Part shown: positions 16,084-25,780 of the stretch, one piece after another
How positions within the stretch are numbered: the first letter of the stretch is position 1
How the letters are laid out: each line of letters starts with the position of its first letter
NCBI GenBank assembly: GCA_003211695.1
Contig: QCSA01000003.1
Location: 1 to 64,000 of the forward strand
DNA from: Pelagibacteraceae bacterium AG-464-P07
GTDB taxonomy: Bacteria > Pseudomonadota > Alphaproteobacteria > Pelagibacterales > Pelagibacteraceae
DNA: 64,000 nt
Direction of reading: 5' to 3'
Notes under the pieces: model-generated
What the model was told of the DNA's origin: nothing
The model's input: the letters and a program-made list of their open reading frames with translations, nothing else
The model's database searches: none
Position numbers and translations under genes: made by a program

Positions 16084-17028
16084 ATGATGTTTAAAATCTA
16101 TAATAATTTTATCTTTCCAAAGAATTTAAAAAAATCTATTTTATTAATAGGAAACTTTGACGGTTTACATCTGGGTCATCAAAAAGTATGCCGTGAAGCA
16201 AAAAAATACAAAAAAAAATATAAGTTAAAGTTAGGACTTTTAACGTTTAATCCTTTGCCAGTTATGTTTTTTAATAACAAAATGAAAAACTATAGACTTA
16301 CAAACGATTTGCAGAAATTTATTTTGTTAAAAAAAATTGGGGTAGATTTTGTCATTAATAAAAGATTCAATTTGAAGTTTTCTAAAATTACGTCTGAGCA
16401 ATTTATTAAAAATATAATAGTAAAAAAAATTGATCCAAAATTTATCTTTGTTAGCAACAATTTTAGATATGGAAATAAAAGAAAAGGTGATGTTAAAGAA
16501 TTAATTAACGAAGGAAAAAAATATGGATTTAATATTATAAAACCTGAACCATTGAGAATTAAAAAACAAGTTGTTTCTTCTACATTAATTAGAGGTTTAA
16601 TAAAAAAAGGAAAAATAAAACAAGTAAATAAATTATTATCAAGAAACTGGGTAATTAATGGTGCTGTCCAAAAAGGAAGGCAATTAGGCAAAAAGCTAGG
16701 CTTTCCAACATGCAATATAGATATTAATAATTATATTTCAGCGAAACCTGGGGTTTATTCAATTAAAGTTTCTATAGATGATACAAAAAAAATTTTAAAT
16801 GGCATAGCTTATTTAGGTTATAGACCAACATTTGGAGGAAAAAAACTATTACTTGAAGTAAATTTATTTGGTTTCAAAGGAAATTTATATAGAAAAACAT
16901 TAAACGTTTATTTTTTCAACTTTATTAGAGGAGACAAAAAATTTAGCAATAAAATAAGTTTAATTAGTCAAATGAAAAAAGATTTAACAAAAGCAAAATT
17001 TGATTTGAGAAAAAAAATAATTTTATGA
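16084..17028 (+). CDS. ribF: Bifunctional riboflavin kinase / FAD synthetase
   Basis: This 314-residue enzyme makes FMN and then FAD from riboflavin. The N-terminal adenylyltransferase domain has GNFDGLHLGHQK, and VSSTLIRGLI follows in the linker. The C-terminal kinase domain has GRQLGKKLGFPTCNI and PGVYSIKV. Two adjacent ATGs (16084, 16087) could start it, and I keep the first. ATGA overlap with ileS. Confidence 0.95.
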   Translation: MMFKIYNNFIFPKNLKKSILLIGNFDGLHLGHQKVCREAKKYKKKYKLKLGLLTFNPLPVMFFNNKMKNYRLTNDLQKFILLKKIGVDFVINKRFNLKFSKITSEQFIKNIIVKKIDPKFIFVSNNFRYGNKRKGDVKELINEGKKYGFNIIKPEPLRIKKQVVSSTLIRGLIKKGKIKQVNKLLSRNWVINGAVQKGRQLGKKLGFPTCNIDINNYISAKPGVYSIKVSIDDTKKILNGIAYLGYRPTFGGKKLLLEVNLFGFKGNLYRKTLNVYFFNFIRGDKKFSNKISLISQMKKDLTKAKFDLRKKIIL

Positions 17029-19787
17029 CAAAAGAAAATTTGAATTTACCCAAAACATCTTTCTCAATGAAAGCCAATCTACCTCAAAAAGAACCAGATA
17101 TCGTAAATTTTTGGGACAAAATAGATTTATATAAAAAACATAGAAATGCGAGCAAAGGAAAAGAAAAATTTATTCTGCATGATGGTCCACCTTATGCAAA
17201 TGGACACATTCATATGGGTACAGCATTAAATAAGATACTTAAAGATATAGTAACAAGATTTCACCAAATGGATAACAAAGACTCAAATTATGTTCCGGGA
17301 TGGGATTGTCATGGTTTACCAATTGAATGGAAAATAGAAGAACAATATAAAAAAAATAAAAAAAATAAAGATGATGTTCCAGTTGGAGAATTTAGAAAAG
17401 AATGTCGAGAATTTGCAAATAAATGGATAGGCATTCACATCAATGAATTTAAACGACTTGGAGTAATTGGTGATTGGAAAAATTATTACTCTACAATGAG
17501 TTTTGAAGCAGAAGCTGGAATAGTAAGAGAACTTGGAAAATTTTTATTAGAGGGAAGCCTTTATAAGGGATTTAAACCGGTTTTATGGTCAACCGTAGAA
17601 AAAACGGCTCTTGCTGATGCGGAAGTAGAATATAAAGATCATGTTTCAAATACTATTTATGCAGGGTTTAAAGTTGAGCATTCCAAAATTGATTCAATAA
17701 AAGATAGTAGTGTCATTATATGGACCACAACGCCTTGGACAATTCCAGCAAACAGAGCATTAGCCTATAATAAGGACTTAGATTATTCTTTGGTAATAAT
17801 TAATGACTCTTCTTCCAATTTTAAAAATCAGAAAATATTGATTGCGTCAAAATTATTAGAAACGGCAGTAAAAGAAAATGGATTAAAAAAATATAAAATA
17901 ATTGATACATTTAAAGGTAGTAATTTTGAGGGAACAATTTGTTCTCATCCCCTAAAAAAACTTGGTTATAATTTTAAAGTTCCAATGTTTGAAGCTCAAT
18001 TTGTAACACTTGAACAAGGTACTGGGTTTGTGCATACCGCACCAAGTCATGGACCTGATGACTTTAATCTTTGTCTCAAACATGGAATAAAGGCTATTGA
18101 TACAATTGATGATAGTGGATATTACACAGACAATATACCTGCTTTTGAAGGCATTCATATTTTTAAAGCTGATCAGCTAATCATTGACAAATTAAAAGAA
18201 GAAAAAAAATTACTAGGAAATGGAAGACTTACTCATAGTTACCCGCATTCTTGGAGATCAAAAGCACCATTAGTCCATAGGGCTACCCAGCAATGGTTTA
18301 TCTCAATGGAAAGTCATGAGCTTAGAAAAAAAGCTCTTAAAGCTATTGATGAAACAAATTTTTATCCAAAAAAAGGAAAAGAAAGAATTAGATCAATGAT
18401 CAAACTACGCCCTGATTGGTGCATTTCAAGGCAAAGAACATGGGGTGTCCCTTTACCAATATTTGTTTCAAAAAAAACAAATGAGACACTGAAAGATCCA
18501 GAAGTTCTTGAAAATATTGCAAAAATTTATGAAAAAGAAGGATCTGATTGTTGGTTTACAGATGATCCTCAAAAATTTTTAGGTAAAAAATATAAAAAAG
18601 AAGATTTTATAAAATCTACAGATATCTGTGAAGTTTGGTTTGACAGTGGATCAACACACTCCTTTGTTCTTGAAAAAAGAGATGATTTGAAATGGCCTGC
18701 TTCAATGTATTTAGAGGGGTCAGATCAACATCGTGGCTGGTTTCATTCTTCTTTATTAGAGTCTTGTGGTACTAGAGGTAGAGCCCCCTTCGAAAGTATT
18801 TTATCTCATGGGTTTGTAGTTGATGGAAAAGGGCTTAAAATGTCAAAATCTACAGGAAATATAATTTCACCTGAGGATATATTAAAAAAATATGGTGCAG
18901 ACATACTAAGAGTTTGGGTAGCGGCATCTGATTATGCAGAAGATCTAAGAGTTGATTTTTCAATATTAGATCAACACGCCGAATCTTATCGAAAAGTTAG
19001 AAATACCTTCAGATTTTTACTAGGCAATCTTCAGGATCAAAAAACAGATTTTAATTTTAGTTCAGATGAAGTTTTTAATTGGCCCGATCTTGAAAAATAC
19101 ATGCTACATAAAATTTATATTCTGAACCAAAATTTTAAGTTACATTTAAAGGAATATAGTTTTCATAAACTTTATAAAGATTTGTTAAATTTTTGTTCAC
19201 AAGATCTATCCGCTTTCTATTTTGATATTAGAAAAGATACTTTGTATTGTGACGGAAAAGAGTCGCAAACCAGAAAAGCTTGTATAAATTTTTTAAATAT
19301 TTTACTAGATTCTTTATTAAAATGGTTTGCTCCTATTTTGTCATTTACAACAGAGGAAATTTATAAAATAGTTATTAAAAATGAAACTGATAGCATTCAT
19401 TTAAAAAATTTACCTAATATACCACGAGCATGGCAAAACGATCAGTTGTTTAAAAGATGGAGTAAATTAAATTATGTAAGACAAGTTTGTAATGCAGCTA
19501 TAGAAGTAAAAAGATCCAATAAAGAATTAGGATCGAGTTTAGAAGCAGATCTAGAAATATATTTAGATGATCAATATCTCAAACTTGCTAAAGAAATTAA
19601 CTTATCCGAGTATTGTATAACTTCATGGGCAATAGCAAAACCCTTTGATAACAAAAAAGAAAATTTATTCCAGATTGAAAATATTTCAGGTGTTAAGGTT
19701 CTGGTGAAAAAAGCAAAGGGTAAAAAATGTCCAAGATGTTGGAAAATAACAAATAATAAATGTGATAAGACTATGTGCGCTATGTAA
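17025..19787 (+). CDS. ileS: Isoleucyl-tRNA synthetase
   Basis: This 920-residue class I synthetase has HIHM (HIGH, 61-64), the KMSKS loop at 605-609, and an editing domain with TTPWTIPANRA. The C-terminal zinc-binding region has Cys902 and Cys905 (CPRCWK), Cys913 and Cys918. The last pair is spaced CxxxxC, not the usual CxxC. In the next reading frame the same bases encode LCALCKEE, which would look like the usual finger, so a recent frameshift near the end is possible. ribF overlaps its start, and lspA follows 10 bases after its stop. Confidence 0.96.
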   Translation: MTKENLNLPKTSFSMKANLPQKEPDIVNFWDKIDLYKKHRNASKGKEKFILHDGPPYANGHIHMGTALNKILKDIVTRFHQMDNKDSNYVPGWDCHGLPIEWKIEEQYKKNKKNKDDVPVGEFRKECREFANKWIGIHINEFKRLGVIGDWKNYYSTMSFEAEAGIVRELGKFLLEGSLYKGFKPVLWSTVEKTALADAEVEYKDHVSNTIYAGFKVEHSKIDSIKDSSVIIWTTTPWTIPANRALAYNKDLDYSLVIINDSSSNFKNQKILIASKLLETAVKENGLKKYKIIDTFKGSNFEGTICSHPLKKLGYNFKVPMFEAQFVTLEQGTGFVHTAPSHGPDDFNLCLKHGIKAIDTIDDSGYYTDNIPAFEGIHIFKADQLIIDKLKEEKKLLGNGRLTHSYPHSWRSKAPLVHRATQQWFISMESHELRKKALKAIDETNFYPKKGKERIRSMIKLRPDWCISRQRTWGVPLPIFVSKKTNETLKDPEVLENIAKIYEKEGSDCWFTDDPQKFLGKKYKKEDFIKSTDICEVWFDSGSTHSFVLEKRDDLKWPASMYLEGSDQHRGWFHSSLLESCGTRGRAPFESILSHGFVVDGKGLKMSKSTGNIISPEDILKKYGADILRVWVAASDYAEDLRVDFSILDQHAESYRKVRNTFRFLLGNLQDQKTDFNFSSDEVFNWPDLEKYMLHKIYILNQNFKLHLKEYSFHKLYKDLLNFCSQDLSAFYFDIRKDTLYCDGKESQTRKACINFLNILLDSLLKWFAPILSFTTEEIYKIVIKNETDSIHLKNLPNIPRAWQNDQLFKRWSKLNYVRQVCNAAIEVKRSNKELGSSLEADLEIYLDDQYLKLAKEINLSEYCITSWAIAKPFDNKKENLFQIENISGVKVLVKKAKGKKCPRCWKITNNKCDKTMCAM

Positions 19788-19797
19788 AGAGGAAAAA

Positions 19798-20310
19798 TTG
19801 CTCATTATTAAGTTAAAAAATTTACTCAATCATTTTGTTATAATAATTTTCATTTTTATTATTGATCGAATAAGCAAGATTTATCTCCTAAATTTACATG
19901 AAAAAGGTACTGATGTAGATTTTTATATTTTTCCTTTTCTAAATATTTACTTAGCCTGGAATACTGGTATAGGATTTGGTTTATTTTCTACGGATCCAAA
20001 TATTTTTTATCATATTTTAACTGCTTTAATTGGACTTATTAACTTGGTGTTAATAATTTTATTATTTAATCTAAATGGTATTAGAAAATATTTTATTTCT
20101 ATGATTTTAGGCGGTTCATTAGGAAATTTTTTTGATAGAATTTACTATTTTGCTGTGCCTGATTTTGTGGATCTACATATTGGAAATTTTCATTGGTTCA
20201 TATTCAATATTGCAGATATATTCATTACAATTGGCATAATTTGCCTAATTTTGGTTGAAATATTTAGCAAGAATATAAATGAAGAATATAATGCAAAAAA
20301 TACTAAATAA
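19798..20310 (+). CDS. lspA: Lipoprotein signal peptidase (signal peptidase II)
   Basis: This four-helix membrane aspartyl protease cleaves prolipoproteins. It shows IIDRISK, NTGIGFGLFS, GGSLGNFFDR and VDLHIGNFHWFIFNIADIFI, with the two catalytic Asp in the last two segments. I start at TTG 19798, behind AGAGGA at 19788-19793, giving 170 residues. An ATG at 19762 inside ileS would add CALCKEEK, which belongs to no LspA. It overlaps the next gene by 32 bases. Confidence 0.9.
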   Translation: MLIIKLKNLLNHFVIIIFIFIIDRISKIYLLNLHEKGTDVDFYIFPFLNIYLAWNTGIGFGLFSTDPNIFYHILTALIGLINLVLIILLFNLNGIRKYFISMILGGSLGNFFDRIYYFAVPDFVDLHIGNFHWFIFNIADIFITIGIICLILVEIFSKNINEEYNAKNTK

Positions 20311-20614
20311 AATAACCATAATAATTTTTTTTTTAAACACAGCATGTGCTGCATCTTGGGAAGATGTTAAAAAAGGGTTAGGTGGTCAAAAAAGAACATC
20401 CACAGAAGAATTTTTAGTTAAAAAAAAGGATCCACTTATTTTGCCACCAAAATGGAAAGATCTACCAAAACCAGGACAAAATACAAGATTAGATGTTGAA
20501 GAGGTAACTGATATTGAGGAACTTATTCAATTGGGAAAAAATCAAGAAAGTTCAATAAATCCTGAGCAAGGCAGCGGTTCTTTGGAAGAGTCGCTTCTAA
20601 AAAAAATTAAGTAA
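20279..20614 (+). CDS. DUF3035 family protein (BamF-like)
   Basis: This 111-residue exported protein has a hydrophobic N-terminus ending LNTAC, an imperfect lipobox, so a lipoprotein with acylated Cys is possible. The mature part has TSTEEFLVKKKDPLILPPKWKDLPKP, the conserved DUF3035 motif related to the BamC/BamF segment of outer-membrane assembly lipoproteins. The place after lspA is usual for the family in alphaproteobacteria. Starts at 20279 or 20291 are possible. A role in the BAM complex is inferred from the family. Confidence 0.75.
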   Translation: MKNIMQKILNKITIIIFFLNTACAASWEDVKKGLGGQKRTSTEEFLVKKKDPLILPPKWKDLPKPGQNTRLDVEEVTDIEELIQLGKNQESSINPEQGSGSLEESLLKKIK

Positions 20615-20620
20615 AAAACA

Positions 20621-21823
20621 ATGTTAATTAAGACTATTCTTTTCAAAAATAATTTGATTGAGAAAATAAAATCAAAAAATATTTTAAAAACAAAAAAAAA
20701 ATTTTTGGAATTAAAAAAAGATTATAAAAAGAAAAAAATACCCTTGCTTACTAGCTTCGAAAAAAATTATAAAGTTGGTTACTCGAAAAAATTAGTTAAA
20801 GTATTAAGAAAAAGGAAAAATATAATTTTGGTAGGAATGGGTGGCTCTATTCTTGGAGCAAAAGCATTGTATTCATTTTTAAAACAAAAGATTAAAAAAA
20901 ATTTTTTTTTTCAAGACAATCTAAACGAAAGAAATATTTTAGAACTGGGTTCAAAAAAATTTAATAAACCTGCTTATATTTTCATATCTAAATCTGGAAA
21001 TACTATCGAAACTATCGCGAATATGAATTTAATTATTCAAAACGAAAAAAAAAAAAATATAATAGTTTTTATTACTGAAAAAAAAAATAATGCAATTGCT
21101 GAAATTGCAAATAAGCTAAAAGCTGAAATTATAGAGCATAAAAATTTTATCGGTGGAAGATATTCTGTAATGTCAGAAGTTGGAATGTTGCCAGCCGAAT
21201 TAATGAATTTAAAAGTACAAAAATTTAAAAATTTAAATTACTTAATTAATAATAAGAATTTTGTTAATCGATTAATTTCTGATGTGTCCTGTTTGTACGA
21301 TTTATCTAAACAAAAAATCTTGAATTCAATAATTCTAAATTATGATCCCGATATGAATGATCTCGGTTATTGGTATCAACAATTAATAGCAGAAAGTCTT
21401 GGAAAAAAAGGTAAAGGTTTTATCCCAATGGTTTCTATTATGCCAAAAGATCATCATAGTTTGCTTCAGTTATATTTAGACGGACCCAAAATTAATTTTT
21501 TTACAATATTTGCTTCAAAACACCAAAAAAAATATAGATTATCTAATTACTTAATACCAAAATCTATTAAATATATAGCAAAAAAAAATTTAGAAACTAT
21601 CTTATATGCACAGAGAAAAGCAGTGGAGAATACATTAATTAAAAACAGAATTCCTTTTAGAACTTTTTACTTTTTAAAGAAGCGCGAAGAAGAACTAGGT
21701 ACTATTTTTACTTTTTTTGTTTTAGAAACGATTCTTTTATCAAGATTAATGAAACTAAATCCTTTTGATCAGCCTGCAGTAGAATTTGTCAAAAAAGAAA
21801 CAAAAAAAATTCTTTTACGATAA
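20621..21823 (+). CDS. pgi: Glucose-6-phosphate isomerase, short form
   Basis: This 400-residue SIS-fold sugar isomerase interconverts glucose-6-phosphate and fructose-6-phosphate. GMGGSILGAKALYSF, SKSGNTIET and the C-terminal FDQPAVEFVKK are characteristic. It is about 150 residues shorter than the E. coli type. The segment between the two SIS domains and the termini are compact, as in other streamlined marine alphaproteobacteria. It ends convergently with rsmD, overlapping it by nine bases. Confidence 0.88.
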   Translation: MLIKTILFKNNLIEKIKSKNILKTKKKFLELKKDYKKKKIPLLTSFEKNYKVGYSKKLVKVLRKRKNIILVGMGGSILGAKALYSFLKQKIKKNFFFQDNLNERNILELGSKKFNKPAYIFISKSGNTIETIANMNLIIQNEKKKNIIVFITEKKNNAIAEIANKLKAEIIEHKNFIGGRYSVMSEVGMLPAELMNLKVQKFKNLNYLINNKNFVNRLISDVSCLYDLSKQKILNSIILNYDPDMNDLGYWYQQLIAESLGKKGKGFIPMVSIMPKDHHSLLQLYLDGPKINFFTIFASKHQKKYRLSNYLIPKSIKYIAKKNLETILYAQRKAVENTLIKNRIPFRTFYFLKKREEELGTIFTFFVLETILLSRLMKLNPFDQPAVEFVKKETKKILLR

Positions 21824-22411
21824 AGGTGGCAAAGGCTTGCCAAAAATTATTTTTGATAATCCATACACTCTTTTATCAATTACTTCAAAATAGGCTGTAA
21901 ATTTTTCTTTAGTATTTTTATGTCTATGCAGAATTATAATTCCATTTTTTTTCAAAAAATCTTTTGCAATAATTAATTCGATTAAATCATTTATGTTTGT
22001 ATTTTTAAAAGGAGGATCGCAAAAAATAAGATCCAATTTCATATCAGGAAGCCAATCGAAAAGAGCCTTATCATGTTTTTTAATTACATTATAAACATCA
22101 TCAGAAAATATTTTTGTTTCCTCTTCTACTTTTAATTTTTTGATGTTTTTTTCTAAAATATTAATAGCTTCTTTTTCTTTCTCGAAAAAAACAACTTCAG
22201 CAGCTCCCCTTGATATGCATTCGAGTCCAAATGATCCTGTTCCAGAATATAAATCTAAAACATTTGATTGTTCTATCTGGAATAAAATTTTGTTTGAATG
22301 AGTTAAAAAATTAAAAATACTTTCTCTAACCATATTCTTAAGTGGGCGTATTTTCTTGTCTGTTGGTGCGTAGAGTTTAATTCCTTTAAACTTTCCTGCA
22401 ATAATTCTCAT
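21815..22411 (-). CDS. rsmD: 16S rRNA (guanine966-N2)-methyltransferase
   Basis: This 198-residue SAM-dependent methyltransferase modifies G966 of 16S rRNA. It begins MRIIAGKFKGIKL, has RPLKNMVRESIFNFL, the SAM loop LDLYSGTGSFGLE, and the catalytic DPPFKN. The 3' end overlaps pgi, and it faces the DUF2093 gene across a 100-base gap. Confidence 0.95.
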   Translation of the reverse strand: MRIIAGKFKGIKLYAPTDKKIRPLKNMVRESIFNFLTHSNKILFQIEQSNVLDLYSGTGSFGLECISRGAAEVVFFEKEKEAINILEKNIKKLKVEEETKIFSDDVYNVIKKHDKALFDWLPDMKLDLIFCDPPFKNTNINDLIELIIAKDFLKKNGIIILHRHKNTKEKFTAYFEVIDKRVYGLSKIIFGKPLPPLS

Positions 22412-22515
22412 ATTTATTTATTGTTTATTATTTTCAACAAACACTTTTTGAAAAAAACCATTTTCCCAATTAATCTTATATTCATATAATAATGATATGT
22501 AAAAAATATATAATT

Positions 22516-22710
22516 ATGGATGAAACTTTAGCGAAATTAAGATACGGACCAAATACTTTTGAAGTAATAGAAAAAGGTAATTACGTCATTTGTGCCATTT
22601 CAGGAAAGCAAATTCCTTTAGATAAACTTACATACTGGAATGTTGATTTGCAAGAAGCTTACTTTTCGCCGAAAGAAGCACAAATAAGATTTGAAGAATT
22701 AAAAAAATAA
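22516..22710 (+). CDS. DUF2093 family protein
   Basis: A 64-residue protein from ATG 22516 (MDETLAKLRYG), matching the small alphaproteobacterial DUF2093 family with LRYGPNTFEVIEKGNYVICAISGK and a conserved LxYWNVDLQEAY. An upstream ATG at 22492 would add eight residues with no similarity. Function unknown; likely a small beta-rich protein. It converges with lpxL. Confidence 0.8.
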   Translation: MDETLAKLRYGPNTFEVIEKGNYVICAISGKQIPLDKLTYWNVDLQEAYFSPKEAQIRFEELKK

Positions 22711-22722
22711 CAATCTGCTAAT

Positions 22723-23592
22723 TTATTTCCAACGATTATGTGACCAAAGCCATTGCTCTGGTTTCTTAAGAATCATTTTTTCAAGCTGTTTATTAATTTC
22801 TAATGTAAGGTTATAAGAGTCTTTCTCATAGTTGTCAGTTTTTTTGTACTCAAAGGGCTTGTAAACTGTCATTTCAAAATTATTATATGACAATCTTTCC
22901 ATGCGCAAAGGTACAATTTTGTAGTTATATTTGAGTGATATCTGGGCTGGTATAGTTGATGTTAAAGCAGGACAATTGAAAAATTCAATTTTTTTCCCTT
23001 CACTAGTTCTTTGATCGGCTATTATAATTACCGAATACCCACTTTTGATATTATTTAATAGTTCTCTGATGTTCGATCTTCCTTTTTTAAGCATCACAGG
23101 ACATACATATTTTAATCTCAAATATTCCATGATTGGATTTAAAAATATATTATTTAGAGGTCGATAGATTGCACAAAATCTAATTCCATATCGATTCAAT
23201 TTGGTTCCCAGCAATTCAAAATTTGAGAAATGTCCGGATACAAAAACTACCGGTTTGTTGTTATTTTTAATTTCATCCAAGTATTCCGTTCCATTTAATT
23301 TTATTAAATTGTTATGATTTTTTTGAAAATTTTTCAAAAAAACATATTCAGAAAAAGTTCTTCCAATATTGTCCCACATACCAAGAGATATTTTTTTAAT
23401 CTCCTTTTGGTCAATTTTTTTAAAACAAATATTTAAGTTTTTTTCAATAATCTTTTTTGATCTAAATAATGGACCAAATACTTTGGCAAGGCAGCTTCCC
23501 ATAAAAGATGCATTTTGAAGTCCAATTATTCTGAAAGTTGCATATAGTGATAAAACTATTGTGAATTGTATAAAATATTTAAAGATTTTCAT
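22723..23592 (-). CDS. lpxL: Lipid A biosynthesis acyltransferase (LpxL/HtrB family)
   Basis: This 289-residue inner-membrane acyltransferase adds a secondary acyl chain to lipid A. The HX4E catalytic motif is HFSNFE (121-126), after an N-terminal hydrophobic segment. Later blocks YRPLNN, IIADQRTSEGKKIEFF and PAQISLKY are typical. It overlaps lpxK by four bases. Assignment between LpxL and LpxM subtypes is not possible by eye. Confidence 0.88.
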   Translation of the reverse strand: MKIFKYFIQFTIVLSLYATFRIIGLQNASFMGSCLAKVFGPLFRSKKIIEKNLNICFKKIDQKEIKKISLGMWDNIGRTFSEYVFLKNFQKNHNNLIKLNGTEYLDEIKNNNKPVVFVSGHFSNFELLGTKLNRYGIRFCAIYRPLNNIFLNPIMEYLRLKYVCPVMLKKGRSNIRELLNNIKSGYSVIIIADQRTSEGKKIEFFNCPALTSTIPAQISLKYNYKIVPLRMERLSYNNFEMTVYKPFEYKKTDNYEKDSYNLTLEINKQLEKMILKKPEQWLWSHNRWK

Positions 23593-24518
23593 ATAATTTT
23601 TTTTAATTCATCAATAAATTCTTCTTTTTTATCAATGAGTAATTCGAATTTTAAATATTTAATATTTTTTTTATCTTCATTATTTAGTCTAAAATAATCT
23701 TTCCCGGTAGTTACCAAACATGCATCTAGCTCTTTAGCCTTTTTGTTTAGATTTGTAATATCTATTTTTTTAAAATTATAATGATCGGGAAATTTTAAAG
23801 TTTCTATTATCTCTATATTATTATTTTTTAAAAGATCAAAAAAATTTTCAGGGCTTCCTATGCCTGCGAATGCTAAGACTTTTCTATTTATTATATCATC
23901 TATGTTTGTTAGTTTATATTGAGTATAAAAAACTTTAATTTCAGGGTTAAATTTATTTATAATTTTTTCAAATTCCAAATTTTGATTTCCATTAATAAAT
24001 ACATAGTTGCATCTTTTTAATGCATTAAGTTTTTCTCTAAGTGGTCCAGAAGGAATTACATAACCATTCCCAATCCACTGTTTTTCATTAAAACAAATTA
24101 TAGATATATCACTTTTTACGCTTGGATCTTGAAAACCATCATCAAAAATAGCCACTTTAAAATTACTACTAATTAATGATTTTACTGCCTCTGATCTTTG
24201 TTTATTTGAAAATACTTTACCAATATTTTCTAACAATTTTGTTTCATCAGCATATTTTCCGTGGTGTTTTTTTACAAATGCGGGATTTAATTTTAGTGAC
24301 TTAAGTATTTGAAATATTTCTATACAAAGAGGTGTTTTACCAGTTCCACCTAGATAAATATTTCCAACCAAAATTATTGGAATGTTAAACTTTTCTCTCT
24401 TTGAATAATTGAATTTTATCAGGTTAATTAAATTAACAATTACAGAAAAAGGAAAAAAAACATACGGCCAAACTGAAAATTTCTTACTGTCCCAAAATCT
24501 TGGTTTATAAATTTTCAT
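23589..24518 (-). CDS. lpxK: Tetraacyldisaccharide 4'-kinase
   Basis: This 309-residue kinase phosphorylates the 4' position of the lipid A precursor. The Walker A is GGTGKTP (57-63), after an N-terminal membrane-associated helix. DDGFQDPSVKSDISI and SGPLREKLNALKR are family blocks. It overlaps lpxL and waaA by four bases each, part of one lipid A operon. Confidence 0.94.
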   Translation of the reverse strand: MKIYKPRFWDSKKFSVWPYVFFPFSVIVNLINLIKFNYSKREKFNIPIILVGNIYLGGTGKTPLCIEIFQILKSLKLNPAFVKKHHGKYADETKLLENIGKVFSNKQRSEAVKSLISSNFKVAIFDDGFQDPSVKSDISIICFNEKQWIGNGYVIPSGPLREKLNALKRCNYVFINGNQNLEFEKIINKFNPEIKVFYTQYKLTNIDDIINRKVLAFAGIGSPENFFDLLKNNNIEIIETLKFPDHYNFKKIDITNLNKKAKELDACLVTTGKDYFRLNNEDKKNIKYLKFELLIDKKEEFIDELKKII

Positions 24519-25777
24519 TTATTGGTTACAATAAATTTTTTTATTTCTAAATATATATTTTTCAATATAGATTGACCCATAAAATTTATTCGTTTCTTTA
24601 ATTTTTTGTTTCTTTTTTCTTTTGAACTTAGGTCTTTTAATAAAAATCTTTTTAGATTGTTAATAGTATTAATTTTTTTTGAAATATTATAAGAAGATAA
24701 ATAGGAATAAACTTCTTTAAAATTATTTACATGTGGCCCATGGTAAATTGAGCAACCTATTCTAGTAGGTTCGATTGGATTTTGACCACCATGATTAATT
24801 AGCGATCCACCTAAAAAAACAGACTTAGAAATATTAAAAAACTTTTGCGTTTCTCCAAAAGTATCTACAAGATATATATCGGTATCACGATTAAATTTGG
24901 ATTTGCTTCTATGCAAATGTATTTTTAGATTCATCTTGTTTAACTCTTTAACTATTTCATTACAGCGATGAACATGTCTTGGTATTATTATTAAAATAAC
25001 ATTTTTTAATCTTTTTTTTAATTCAATATGTGTTTTAGCACAAAAAACTTCTTCACCATCGTGGGTACTAGTAGCACACCATATTTTTTTGTATTGAAAT
25101 ATTTTTAAAATATTTTCGTTAAGTTCCTTTGATGAGAGAGAACTAGGACTTGAGAATTTTAAATTTCCTAAATTTTTAATTTTTTTTACACCAAAATTCC
25201 TTAAATATTTTTCTGTTTCTTTATTTTGAGATAAACATATATCAAAACTACTAAAAATTGATTTTGCAAAATTAGGAATTTTTTTCCAGCGCAAATAAGT
25301 TTTGGTTGTAATTCTTGCATTTAATAATATTAAAGGAATCTTCCTATTCTTTATGTTAAAAATAAAATTTGGCCAAATTTCCGATTCAACAAAAATAACT
25401 AAGTCTGGAAGCCAATGGCTAAGGAATTTTTTTGTAAAAATATCTTTATCAAAGGGAAAAAATTGATGAATTATTTTTTTTGATTTTATTTTTTTTTCAA
25501 ATACTTTTAATGAACTTATAGTATTTGTAGTCAAAAGAATTGATTTAATTTCTTTAATTTTTTCAAGCTTCTCTAAAATAGGTAAAATACTTAGTAGTTC
25601 GCCCACACTAGCAGCATGAAACCATACAAGTTTGCCCTGAGGTTTCTTTTTTATTATTATACATAATTTTTCTTTATATCTATTCTCATCCTCTTTTTGT
25701 TTATAGATTCTTATTCTAAGAATAATTGGAGCAAAAAAACAAACTACATCTATTATCAACCTATATAATATTAACAT
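24515..25777 (-). CDS. waaA: 3-deoxy-D-manno-octulosonic acid (Kdo) transferase
   Basis: This 420-residue GT30 glycosyltransferase links Kdo to lipid IVA. It has an N-terminal membrane anchor, WFHAASVGELLSILPI with the catalytic Glu, FVESEIWPNFI, and GGSLINHGGQNPIEP in the nucleotide-sugar domain. It overlaps lpxK, and three bases separate it from msbA. Whether it adds one or two Kdo units cannot be told. Confidence 0.94.
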   Translation of the reverse strand: MLILYRLIIDVVCFFAPIILRIRIYKQKEDENRYKEKLCIIIKKKPQGKLVWFHAASVGELLSILPILEKLEKIKEIKSILLTTNTISSLKVFEKKIKSKKIIHQFFPFDKDIFTKKFLSHWLPDLVIFVESEIWPNFIFNIKNRKIPLILLNARITTKTYLRWKKIPNFAKSIFSSFDICLSQNKETEKYLRNFGVKKIKNLGNLKFSSPSSLSSKELNENILKIFQYKKIWCATSTHDGEEVFCAKTHIELKKRLKNVILIIIPRHVHRCNEIVKELNKMNLKIHLHRSKSKFNRDTDIYLVDTFGETQKFFNISKSVFLGGSLINHGGQNPIEPTRIGCSIYHGPHVNNFKEVYSYLSSYNISKKINTINNLKRFLLKDLSSKEKRNKKLKKRINFMGQSILKNIYLEIKKFIVTNK

Positions 25778-25780
25778 TAA

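Noticed and set aside
19762-19797. lspA start at ATG 19762
   Set aside because: It lies inside ileS and adds a cysteine-rich stretch foreign to LspA; TTG 19798 has a good AGAGGA at proper distance.
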